Source: UBA73 sp964364885 (GTDB lineage Archaea > Nanobdellota > Nanobdellia > Pacearchaeales > GW2011-AR1). Taken from it: 14,875 bases of DNA. This document shows positions 1 through 5,660 of this stretch, in pieces (positions within the stretch are counted from its first letter, which is position 1; each line of letters starts with the position of its first letter). Below the pieces are notes generated by a model. The model ran no database searches and had not been told where the DNA came from. It was given only the letters and a program-made list of their open reading frames with translations. The stretch lies in the NCBI GenBank assembly GCA_964364885.1, contig CAYIOA010000016.1:1-14875 (forward strand), written 5' to 3'. The translations under genes and the position numbers were made by a program.

Positions 1-245
1 CCGACCATGCCTGTTCCGCTTGATGCACTGGATGTGCTTAATTTTCCTTGAAGTCTTGCAGGGATTGTTCCATGCATTTCATAGTTCATCTTTTCATTAG
101 CTGTCCAGCCAGTTGTATCCAGCTTTCCAGAACTTTCAGCAGCCGCATTTCCAGTCAGACTTGATGCCTTGTATGTCAAAAAGAGCACTGATAAAAACAG
201 CACTCCTATGATAGCCCACATCAGTGTATTCTTCTTTATTTCCAT
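1..245 (-). CDS. Membrane-anchored small protein, 3' partial (MVGGC cluster gene 3)
   Basis: The gene starts at ATG 245 and runs off the left edge after 81 complete codons. Residues about 8-25 form one hydrophobic segment, followed by LTGNAAA and a Ser/Thr/Gly-rich tail, so this is probably a signal-anchored protein facing outside. The last visible residues are Thr-Gly-Met-Val plus two bases (GG) that can only give Gly, exactly where the two upstream genes read MVGGC-stop. I therefore infer that it ends in Gly-Cys-stop a few bases outside the window. The N-terminus is paralogous to the next gene (M-x-x-K-K-x-T-L-x-W ... L-F-L-T-[YF]-K-A-S-S, 17 of 29 positions identical). It starts 5 bp after that gene's stop, so the two are co-transcribed. 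No known family is recognised and the function is unknown. Confidence 0.75.
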   Translation of the reverse strand, partial: MEIKKNTLMWAIIGVLFLSVLFLTYKASSLTGNAAAESSGKLDTTGWTANEKMNYEMHGTIPARLQGKLSTSSASSGTGMV

Positions 246-250
246 GTTAT

Positions 251-412
251 TTAGCAGCCCCCTACCATTGTCGAAGCCGCTGTTTTAGCTGTACTAGCTG
301 TTGCTTGTACACTGGTTGCTCCAATACTAGATGCCTTAAATGTTAAGAACAAGCTAGCTAAGAGCAAAAAAGCTATCATAACCCAAAGCAATGTTCTTTT
401 TTTTACTTGCAT
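251..412 (-). CDS. Small membrane-anchored protein ending in MVGGC (cluster gene 2)
   Basis: This is a 53-residue protein: a short basic N-terminus (MQVKKR), a hydrophobic helix at about 8-24, then a 29-residue Ala/Ser/Thr-rich tail whose only cysteine is the C-terminal residue in MVGGC. I chose ATG 412 because it aligns with the start of the downstream paralogue and because a purine-rich GGGGGA stretch lies about 9 bp upstream. An in-frame ATG at 472 would add 20 residues including Cys-Cys (MDCCSS...). That longer form is possible, because its Lys/Asn/Glu-MKGG-(P)KK stretch resembles the N-terminus of the upstream cluster gene. The gene lies 48-108 bp after the upstream stop, depending on the start, and 5 bp before the next gene. 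Function is unknown; the terminal cysteine suggests a covalently modified or disulfide-forming tail. Confidence 0.7.
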   Translation of the reverse strand: MQVKKRTLLWVMIAFLLLASLFLTFKASSIGATSVQATASTAKTAASTMVGGC

Positions 413-494
413 TTTTTTAGGTCCCCCTTTCATTTCATTATTTTCTTTTGAAGGTGAAGAACAACAATCCATTTTTATTTAATTAAAGATGTAA

Positions 495-522
495 AAGGGA
501 AAATAAAAAACAAAGTTCCCTT
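495..522. repeat. Small inverted repeat at the end of cluster gene 1
   Basis: AAGGGAA (495-501) and TTCCCTT (516-522) form a 7-bp perfect stem around a 14-nt A/T-rich loop. It overlaps the stop codon of the Cys-rich gene. Read on the minus strand the loop is T-rich, so the structure could weaken read-through into the next cluster gene. This is a weak inference. Confidence 0.35.
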
Positions 523-1204
523 AGCATCCACCGACCATCTGGCCTCCCCCATTGGCTTGGCCTTTTTCAGCCCCTCTATAAAGATTTGAGGCTAAATTGA
601 TGTAGTTTGTAGGTTCAATGCCTTGGTTTTTTAACGCCTCGGCTTTTTGTTCATGAATTCCTGGGAAGAACAAAACTTTCCATTTTCCCATTTCATTAAG
701 AATCTGTTCGTCGCTTAGTTCAGGATTGTTAATGAGCAGATATTTAGCCAGTCCGCGCATTGCATAACTATGTGCACAGCCGCATGCTCTTTCTCCATTT
801 GAAAAAACAATGGCTTGCGCTCCGCAGCAATATTCGCATGAAATTGAACTGCCTATTTTTATATATCTCTTCATTTGCTCTTCGCTAAGCTGTTTATTTT
901 CATATGCCGACAATTTCTTAATTGTGGCGTCAGCTAATTGGGAATTGCTTGCAGAAACATCATCATATCTTACTCCAAGCTCTTTTCCGTAAATCTCCGG
1001 AATGCCTCGGGGTATTATTTCTGATGCAGAAACAACTCCAACCCCAGTTGCAACATTTGCCACCTCGCCTGTTCCTATAACACCGTAAATCTTTCCGGCG
1101 TTGTATATAAGCAATAAGGCAAGTAAGGATATTATTGCTACTTGAACTACAAATTCGTAGTCGGTTTTCTTTCCTCCTTTCATCTCTTGGTTTTTGTCAT
1201 CCAT
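521..1204 (-). CDS. Membrane-anchored Cys-rich exported protein ending in MVGGC (cluster gene 1)
   Basis: A 227-residue protein. A hydrophobic anchor lies at about residues 18-36, then a hydrophilic, probably extracytoplasmic domain. Its hallmark is a cysteine cluster, SCEYCCGA (C123, C126, C127) and ACGCAHS (C141, C143, H145), a plausible metal or redox site, followed by helical sequence and a Gly/Gln-rich tail ending MVGGC (C227). The CGC motif recalls the PCYCGC-motif family of unknown function, but I cannot claim membership. ATG 1204 is preferred over an in-frame TTG at 1213 because a TATA-like box (1225-1233) lies about 25 bp upstream, fitting a leaderless transcript. It is the first gene of the three-gene minus-strand cluster and is divergent from the coiled-coil gene at 1293. 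Confident as a gene; the function is unassigned. Confidence 0.85.
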   Translation of the reverse strand: MDDKNQEMKGGKKTDYEFVVQVAIISLLALLLIYNAGKIYGVIGTGEVANVATGVGVVSASEIIPRGIPEIYGKELGVRYDDVSASNSQLADATIKKLSAYENKQLSEEQMKRYIKIGSSISCEYCCGAQAIVFSNGERACGCAHSYAMRGLAKYLLINNPELSDEQILNEMGKWKVLFFPGIHEQKAEALKNQGIEPTNYINLASNLYRGAEKGQANGGGQMVGGC

Positions 1205-1224
1205 GCCAAACAAATAAAGTATAA

Positions 1225-1233
1225 ACTATATAT
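1225..1233 (-). promoter_or_regulatory. TATA-like box for the MVGGC cluster
   Basis: An ACTATATATG stretch is centred about 25 bp upstream of ATG 1204 on the minus strand. This is the spacing expected for a leaderless archaeal transcript. It lies on one flank of the palindrome at 1241-1258. Confidence 0.55.
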
Positions 1234-1240
1234 GCGCTTT

Positions 1241-1258
1241 TGCGAAACTAGTTTCACA
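1241..1258. promoter_or_regulatory. Palindromic operator candidate between divergent promoters
   Basis: TGCGAAACTAGTTTCACA contains a perfect 12-bp palindrome, GAAACTAGTTTC (1244-1255). The outer TG/CA pairs also match, with one mismatched pair per arm, so 16 of 18 positions are symmetric. It lies between the minus TATA box (1225-1233) and the plus TATA box (1264-1271), where it would abut both upstream promoter elements. A dimeric regulator bound here could control both directions; no such regulator is identified. Confidence 0.5.
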
Positions 1259-1263
1259 AAGGA

Positions 1264-1271
1264 TTTTTATA
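1264..1271 (+). promoter_or_regulatory. TATA-like box for the coiled-coil gene
   Basis: TTTTTATA is centred about 25 bp upstream of ATG 1293, consistent with a leaderless archaeal transcript. Confidence 0.5.
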
Positions 1272-1292
1272 AGTCAGTCGCCAGGGTATAAT

Positions 1293-2448
1293 ATGGATTT
1301 ACTGAGAAAAATTAAACTTCTCTTTATCAAGGAGAAAGAAAAAAAAGACGAGACAATCAAGGAGATTGTTCAAATAGAAGAATTGCCATCCAAGCTGGAA
1401 AGCAAGATTAATGAGTTGATGGCATCAAAGAAACAGCTTAAGGAAAATATCTCTAAAAGAGTTTCTTTTTTTGAGATTGAGATTAATAAGCAGATAACGT
1501 CATTAAAAAATATTGATATCTCCCAAAGAAAAGAGTATGACAGGATAAAGATTATTGTTGAAGAAAATCTTGCTCTTTATATTTTACACCTAAAAAGAAC
1601 AATTGATAATATAAAAGAGGCAGAGAAAGAAGAGGTAGAGGAATACATAAATCAGCTCTCCCGCATATTAAATGAATTCAATAGAGTCTCCTCAATGCCG
1701 TTTGAAAAAGCGACAATTCTGATAGGGGATGAGCTAAACAGTACAAGAGCAATAATAAGATCCTTTATTCAAGATTTTAGTAAGATTGTAGAGGAGAATA
1801 AATTAATTTTTGAGAAGAGCAGACTATGTGTCGCTCTTAATAGCTTATTGTCTGAATCAAAACAGCTGGCTTCACTGCATACTGAAATGGAAAACGAATT
1901 ATCAGAAATGAATGCCCTCCTTAAAAATGCCAGAATAAAGCAGGGAGCATTAAAGAAGAGGTTATTAGAAATTAAAGAAGAGGATGATTTTAAAAAAGAT
2001 AATGAGGAAAAAATAGATTATAAAAACAAAGTAGATTCTTTAGAGAGGAAAATCCATGATATAAAGGGAGAATTAGATTTAAAATCTTTACTAAAGAAAT
2101 TTCACCATGACAAAAAAATAGACTCCTTAATTCGTGGCTACATGAGCAATTTTAAAAATGCACTTGAAGAGGATAAAGAGTTAAGAATTGCCGGTATAAT
2201 AGAAAACAATAACAAAAAACATCTCGATAGACTAAAAGAAATCCAAAAGACCATTATCTCTTTATTTCCTCCTTCTCCCACTAAAATAGATAAAGAAATA
2301 GCCGTTCTTGAAGAAAGAATAAAAGAAGGAAGTACACGCGTGCTTGAATTAGAGGAAGATATAAAAAATGAAATAAAAAGAAAAGAAAAACTGTCGATGA
2401 AGCTGCAAAAAATAAACTCAGACTTGATAGAAAAGTCAAAGAGGTTAT
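1293..2448 (+). CDS. Long coiled-coil protein, 3' end lost in scaffold gap
   Basis: At least 385 residues, extremely rich in Lys, Glu, Ile and Leu with heptad-like spacing across most of the length, so it is predicted to be a largely helical coiled coil. There is no clear transmembrane segment or signal peptide, suggesting a cytoplasmic protein. A Pro-rich break (FPPSP) at about residue 330 and a break near MPFEKAT at about 135 separate the helical segments. I see no nucleotide-binding motif, so there is no evidence for an SMC or Rad50 ATPase. The gene enters the run of Ns at 2449 and the true C-terminus is unknown; residues read beyond the gap are not real. It is divergent from the MVGGC cluster across a shared palindrome. 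Function unknown. Confidence 0.8.
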
Positions 2449-2548
2449 NNNNNNNNNNNNNNNNNNNNNNNNNNNNNNNNNNNNNNNNNNNNNNNNNNNN
2501 NNNNNNNNNNNNNNNNNNNNNNNNNNNNNNNNNNNNNNNNNNNNNNNN
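2449..2548. other. Assembly gap (100 Ns)
   Basis: Exactly 100 Ns, the usual placeholder for a scaffold gap of unknown length. It truncates the coiled-coil gene. The relative order of the sequence on either side rests on scaffolding rather than on contiguous reads. Confidence 0.98.
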
Positions 2549-2554
2549 ATTTAG

Positions 2555-2821
2555 TCAATCACTTATTCTGTTATAAATAACAGCATACAACCAGCCGCCA
2601 ATTAAACCTATAACAGCAACTTCAACAGTTCCAAGTAATGCACTAATAAATGTTATTGGTTTAATTATCTGACTGATGTCTATTCCATGAAAAATTGCTC
2701 CGAATAAATTCATCGTGAATTGTGGTGCAAGTGCTATCAATAAAGCACACACGAGCGAGAATATTCCTGAAGCCAGCGCTAAACTCAATGCAGTTCTCTT
2801 CGCACTTAACTTTCCTGCCAT
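2555..2821 (-). CDS. Small two-TM membrane protein, DUF5676-like
   Basis: An 88-residue protein with two hydrophobic segments at about 11-35 and 58-82. The ending, G-x-x-E-x-A-x-I-G-L-I-G-G-W-L-Y-A-x-I-Y-N, resembles the small membrane proteins of the DUF5676 type, whose function is not known. The start is the ATG at 2821, not the in-frame GTG at 2839, because a perfect GGAGGTGA Shine-Dalgarno (2826-2833, minus strand) sits 4 bp upstream of it. It follows the methyltransferase stop by 21 bp and is the last visible gene of a minus-strand operon. The family assignment is tentative. Confidence 0.75.
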   Translation of the reverse strand: MAGKLSAKRTALSLALASGIFSLVCALLIALAPQFTMNLFGAIFHGIDISQIIKPITFISALLGTVEVAVIGLIGGWLYAVIYNRISD

Positions 2822-2825
2822 TTTT

Positions 2826-2833
2826 TCACCTCC
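2826..2833 (-). promoter_or_regulatory. Strong Shine-Dalgarno site deciding the start at 2821
   Basis: TCACCTCC on the plus strand reads GGAGGTGA on the minus strand, full complementarity to an archaeal 16S rRNA tail, 4 bp before ATG 2821. It rules against the upstream in-frame GTG, which would place the site inside the coding region. Confidence 0.85.
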
Positions 2834-2842
2834 TTTCACTCT

Positions 2843-3436
2843 TCATTTTTGTCCAATAGTCATAAATGTAAAGAGCCATATCCTTTTTTGTGTTATATTT
2901 TTAAGATTGTTTAATTTAAATAATTTTATCATGTCCAAATGGGAAAGAATTTCGTTGTTGCCTGGCTCTATTTTATGAAATATTTTATTAAAAACATAGC
3001 CAAAATCAACATCTACAACTATAAGTTTGCCTCTTTTTTTAAGAGCACTAAACATCTTTTCAAAGGCCAAATCTTGATTATAGTAATGATGAAAAGAATC
3101 AATGCTGAAAACATAATCAAATTTATTTTTATCATTTAGCTTTTCTATAGGCATAATCCTTAGGTTTGCCTTCTTTCTTGTCTTTGTTTTTGCAATTCTT
3201 AACATTTTCTCAGAAATATCAATTCCATACAACCTCAAATTTTTGTTTTGTGAGCTTAAAGCAGAAAAAAGATTTCCTGTTCCGCAACCAACATCAAGAA
3301 TTTTTGAATTTCTCTCAATCTTCAAAGATTTTACTGCATTTCTCTGGATTCTTAAACTCCACTTTTTTATAATCCCTCGGTCATAGCTTCCAGCAATTCT
3401 GTCAAATATCCTTATATTCTGCTCTTTAAGATTCAT
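2843..3436 (-). CDS. Class I SAM-dependent methyltransferase
   Basis: A 197-residue Rossmann-fold methyltransferase of the UbiE/Methyltransf_11 type. Motif I is ILDVGCGTG (about residues 46-54), which binds the methionine part of S-adenosylmethionine. An acidic residue in YGIDIS (about D73) follows the second strand and would bind the adenosine ribose. FSIDSFHHYYN (about 110-120) is the post-motif region, and LIVVDVDFG the next strand. There is no membrane segment. The substrate cannot be read from the sequence. It starts 4 bp after the membrane winged-helix gene and is followed 21 bp later by a two-TM protein, so the three are likely one operon. A lipid or small-molecule substrate is plausible but unproven. 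Confidence 0.9.
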   Translation of the reverse strand: MNLKEQNIRIFDRIAGSYDRGIIKKWSLRIQRNAVKSLKIERNSKILDVGCGTGNLFSALSSQNKNLRLYGIDISEKMLRIAKTKTRKKANLRIMPIEKLNDKNKFDYVFSIDSFHHYYNQDLAFEKMFSALKKRGKLIVVDVDFGYVFNKIFHKIEPGNNEILSHLDMIKLFKLNNLKNITQKRIWLFTFMTIGQK

Positions 3437-3440
3437 TTCT

Positions 3441-3932
3441 TCACTTTTCTTTTAAAACAACAACGTTTGTCATGCCTCTTCTCTTTCTTTCTACAAGATC
3501 ATTACCTTCAAGTTTATCAACAATTCTAGTCATGCGAGCTTTGCTAAATCCAGTCTTCTCAATTAAATCTGCTTGGAACATTGCCCCGCTCTCCTTAACC
3601 ATATTATAAACTTGTTTTTCTTCTGGTCTAAATGAAGACAAGTCTACCTTTTTCTCAATTTTCTTTTCTTTAATCTTCTTTACTACTATTCTCTCATTTG
3701 GCTTAGAAAATATCAAGAATAAACCAAAAATAATCAATACCCCGACAATACCAAGTGCAAGATATGTCTGATAGTTTACAGAATCATACATTTCGCATGA
3801 TTTAACATCTCCATGTTGTATAAAACAACTGTTTCTTACTGATTCCATTAAAGTATTATTGAATAAAAACACTAAGAGTACAATTAAGATTGATATACCA
3901 AGCATTATCCATCCGACATTCTTGTTTTCCAT
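3441..3932 (-). CDS. Membrane-anchored winged-helix (MarR-like) regulator
   Basis: A 163-residue protein in three parts. Two transmembrane segments (about 7-28 and 56-77) flank a short loop holding two cysteines (C36, C46), probably extracytoplasmic and able to form a disulfide. A strongly basic linker (KKIKEKKIEKK, about 84-94) follows. The C-terminal winged helix (about 98-160) contains QADLIEKTGFSKARMTRIVDKL, typical of archaeal MarR-like/DUF7343 HTH domains, and a basic wing (ERKRRGMTNVVVL). This layout fits a one-component membrane regulator that senses outside conditions and binds DNA inside; that function is inferred. A TATA-like TTATTATAG lies about 23-25 bp upstream of ATG 3932. It is the first gene of an operon with the methyltransferase and the two-TM protein. 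Confidence 0.85.
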   Translation of the reverse strand: MENKNVGWIMLGISILIVLLVFLFNNTLMESVRNSCFIQHGDVKSCEMYDSVNYQTYLALGIVGVLIIFGLFLIFSKPNERIVVKKIKEKKIEKKVDLSSFRPEEKQVYNMVKESGAMFQADLIEKTGFSKARMTRIVDKLEGNDLVERKRRGMTNVVVLKEK

Positions 3933-3949
3933 TAAATTAGGAAGAGCAA

Positions 3950-3961
3950 CACTATAATAAT
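3950..3961 (-). promoter_or_regulatory. TATA-like box for the winged-helix operon
   Basis: On the minus strand TTATTATAGTG is centred about 23 bp before ATG 3932, in the 55-bp gap after the four-TM gene. The spacing suits a leaderless transcript, so this operon probably has its own promoter. Confidence 0.4.
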
Positions 3962-3987
3962 CTTACGGTATGCTCACAAGCTCTCTC

Positions 3988-4356
3988 CTAGAATTCTATC
4001 TTCTTTTTGATACTTTTCAAGTTTGGGATTATAATACTGACCAGCGCGATTAAAAATCCGATTAAAATTCCAATATCATTATGGGCGTTGTCTTTTATTC
4101 TTTGGAATGAAATAACCATTAGCACAGCAAAAGAGAACATAAAAAAAGGTCCCCTCCACTCTTTATTCTGGTCTATAAAAAAGTACAATACATAAAGAAT
4201 AAATGAGGAGAAAACTATATGGGCTGATGCATCAAACAGTATATCTCTGCCATAAACAGACATCGGATACCATTTAAACAAGTACAGGCCAATTAGCATT
4301 AGAATAAATGTAAAAATTATCTTTACTATTTGTTCTCTCTTTTTTGAGCTCGCCAT
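3988..4356 (-). CDS. Four-TM integral membrane protein of unknown function
   Basis: A 122-residue protein with hydrophobic segments at about 10-30, 43-61, 71-88 and 94-113 and a basic C-terminus. Conserved-looking polar residues lie at the membrane edge: DASAH (about 41-45) and QRIKDNAHND (about 85-94). The order D..H...R..H.D is loosely reminiscent of PAP2-type phosphatase or membrane hydrolase active sites, but the spacing does not match the PAP2 motifs and I do not assign it. It begins 13 bp after the uS9 stop. The AGGTGAT overlapping that stop (4369-4375) can serve as its Shine-Dalgarno, so it is co-transcribed with the ribosomal genes. Confidence 0.75.
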   Translation of the reverse strand: MASSKKREQIVKIIFTFILMLIGLYLFKWYPMSVYGRDILFDASAHIVFSSFILYVLYFFIDQNKEWRGPFFMFSFAVLMVISFQRIKDNAHNDIGILIGFLIALVSIIIPNLKSIKKKIEF

Positions 4357-4369
4357 ATTTTAATTAACA

Positions 4370-4801
4370 TCACCTAAACGACTTCTGTCTCTTCGCTCTC
4401 GCTTTAGAGTCTCCTGGCTTTCTAGTCTCTTTTCTCCTGGAATCTGGAACAATAATATTTCTGTCATATTTAACATAGGCCTTTCTTAAAACATCAGAGC
4501 CGGTAATCTCTAATAAAGCTCGGGCAATCGCCAGTCTCGCTGCCTGAATTTGCCCTTCCCTGCCTCCGCCAGATGTTCTAATATGAAAGTCATGTTTTAT
4601 ATTATCGCCAAGCTCTAATATACAGATTCTTAATGGTTCAGACAAAGCAAGTTTATGAAACAGCCCCAATTCATTGTGAGATAAATTATTATAAAATATC
4701 TTTCCATCTCCAGCACTAATTCTCAGTTTAGCGACAGCTGTTTTTCTCTTTCCGGAGAAGATAATTTTCTCAATTGATTTTTTGGTTTTTTTATTGGCCA
4801 T
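4370..4801 (-). CDS. rps9: 30S ribosomal protein uS9 (archaeal type)
   Basis: A 143-residue small-subunit protein whose C-terminal tail reaches the decoding P site. Visible hallmarks are GKRKTAVAKLRI near the N-terminus, the TSGGGREGQIQAARLAIARALL segment, and the C-terminal KPGDSKARAKRQKSFR, which has the archaeal form ending in Phe/Tyr-Arg. The length is slightly over the usual archaeal value because of a short Lys-rich N-terminal extension. The ATG lies 1 bp after the uL13 stop, so the two are translationally coupled. In many archaea this gene is followed by RNA polymerase subunits N and K and uS2; here a membrane protein follows instead. Confidence 0.97.
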   Translation of the reverse strand: MANKKTKKSIEKIIFSGKRKTAVAKLRISAGDGKIFYNNLSHNELGLFHKLALSEPLRICILELGDNIKHDFHIRTSGGGREGQIQAARLAIARALLEITGSDVLRKAYVKYDRNIIVPDSRRKETRKPGDSKARAKRQKSFR

Positions 4802-4802
4802 T

Positions 4803-5210
4803 TTATAATATCTTGCTCAACTCTCCCAAGCTGAGATAGCTGGTTTTTAATTCCTTCTTTAAAGATATCTTATTAGACTTTTCAAACTCGCTAGGCACGT
4901 CATTATAGCACATAACCCTCTTCAATGCCTCTCTTCCTCTGCCTTGTTTATAAGAAAGCATGCCTCTCACTGTTCTTTTCATAATTCTCTCAGGAGATTT
5001 GGGAAAATGGGGTCCTTTCAGGCTCGAGCCGCCCCTGACTCTGGCGATCAAATATTCTCCAAAGACCATTTTTTTCCTCCCGCTCACAACGGAATTGTTG
5101 CAATTTATAATAATAATCTCCTTTCCAAGCAAAGATTGTTTAGCAGCATAACTAGCAACTCTTCCCAATGGGCTTTCTCCAGCGTCAATTATAATTTTCT
5201 CTCGGCTCAT
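4803..5210 (-). CDS. rpl13: 50S ribosomal protein uL13
   Basis: A 135-residue large-subunit protein. Recognisable segments are IIDAGESPLGRVAS at the N-terminus, the VVSGRK strand, GPHFPKSPERIMKRTVRGML, and GRGREALKRVMCY, all characteristic of archaeal uL13. The ATG overlaps the uL18e stop in an ATGA (5207-5210), and uS9 follows after 1 bp, so the three are translationally coupled. Archaeal uL13 is a typical member of this cluster. Confidence 0.97.
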   Translation of the reverse strand: MSREKIIIDAGESPLGRVASYAAKQSLLGKEIIIINCNNSVVSGRKKMVFGEYLIARVRGGSSLKGPHFPKSPERIMKRTVRGMLSYKQGRGREALKRVMCYNDVPSEFEKSNKISLKKELKTSYLSLGELSKIL

Positions 5211-5584
5211 TTTATAATTTTTATACCCTCTGCTTTTGGATTCTTTTTTATTTCTTCAGTGATAGTTGCAAAATCAGATTTAGTCTTCTTTAGTTTATTT
5301 CTTGCTTCAGACGATATACCCAGCGCGCAGATTCTAACTTTCTTGCTGATATCTCCCTTAGACAAAATCTTCCCTGGAAAAATAACTATATCCCCTGCCC
5401 TTGTCTGGTTTTCAATCTCAGAAAGATTAATAGACGGCCTTTTTCTTCTTGACAGAGAAATCATTTTAGCAACATGAACCCAGTTCTGGTTTTTCATCGC
5501 AGATTTTAGAGCTTCTTTCAGTTGAGGATTGTTTTTGATTCCCAATCGCCTTTTCAGCTTCGTTTTGCTTATTCCATCTTTCAT
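5207..5584 (-). CDS. rpl18e: 50S ribosomal protein eL18 (L18e)
   Basis: A 125-residue archaeal/eukaryal-type large-subunit protein, first in the uL18e-uL13-uS9 cluster. The family signature includes SRRKRPSINLSEI, then VIFPGKILSKGDISKKVRICALGISSEARNKL, typical of L18e. The start at ATG 5584 has a GAGGA about 5 bp upstream and a TTTAAAT box centred about 25 bp upstream (near 5609), giving a leaderless or very short leader. It is divergent from the ribbon-helix-helix gene at 5661. Confidence 0.95.
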   Translation of the reverse strand: MKDGISKTKLKRRLGIKNNPQLKEALKSAMKNQNWVHVAKMISLSRRKRPSINLSEIENQTRAGDIVIFPGKILSKGDISKKVRICALGISSEARNKLKKTKSDFATITEEIKKNPKAEGIKIIK

Positions 5585-5605
5585 TTAATCCTCAAAAAAC
5601 ACCTC

Positions 5606-5614
5606 TATTTAAAT
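5606..5614 (-). promoter_or_regulatory. TATA-like box for the uL18e cluster
   Basis: ATTTAAAT lies about 25 bp before ATG 5584 on the minus strand. It is back to back with the promoter of the ribbon-helix-helix gene in the same 76-bp spacer. Confidence 0.55.
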
Positions 5615-5630
5615 CTAACTCAACAGAAAC

Positions 5631-5639
5631 TTTTTTATA
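5631..5639 (+). promoter_or_regulatory. TATA-like box for the ribbon-helix-helix gene
   Basis: TTTTTTATA is centred about 25 bp upstream of ATG 5661, as expected for a leaderless archaeal promoter. Confidence 0.5.
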
Positions 5640-5658
5640 CCTTTATACATACTTATAC
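5635..5658 (+). promoter_or_regulatory. Three TTATAC hexamers, candidate autoregulatory operator
   Basis: TTATAC occurs at 5635-5640, 5643-5648 and 5653-5658, spaced 8 and 10 bp apart, covering the TATA box through to the start codon of a ribbon-helix-helix gene. Such proteins typically bind tandem short sites in their own promoter. Occupation here would block transcription initiation. The repeats are seen directly; the regulatory role is inferred. Confidence 0.45.
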
Positions 5659-5660
5659 AC

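Noticed and set aside
1205..1213. TTG start at 1213 for the Cys-rich MVGGC protein
   Set aside because: ATG 1204 is a better codon and lies 25 bp from the TATA-like box.
2549..2576. C-terminal extension of the coiled-coil protein through the Ns (FSQSLILL)
   Set aside because: It is read across a gap of unknown length and lies antisense to the end of the two-TM gene; the frame across Ns has no meaning.
2822..2839. GTG start at 2839 for the DUF5676-like protein, giving an MKGGEK prefix
   Set aside because: The codons for that prefix are the GGAGGTGA Shine-Dalgarno of the ATG at 2821.
3988..4356. PAP2-type phosphatase
   Set aside because: Polar residues D, H, R, H and D lie near the membrane, but the KxxxxxxRP, PSGH and SRxxxxxHxxxD motifs are not met in spacing or identity.
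4944..5477. 177-codon open frame on the plus strand
   Set aside because: It is antisense to uL13 and uL18e, which are certain genes; its composition is that of a shadow frame.
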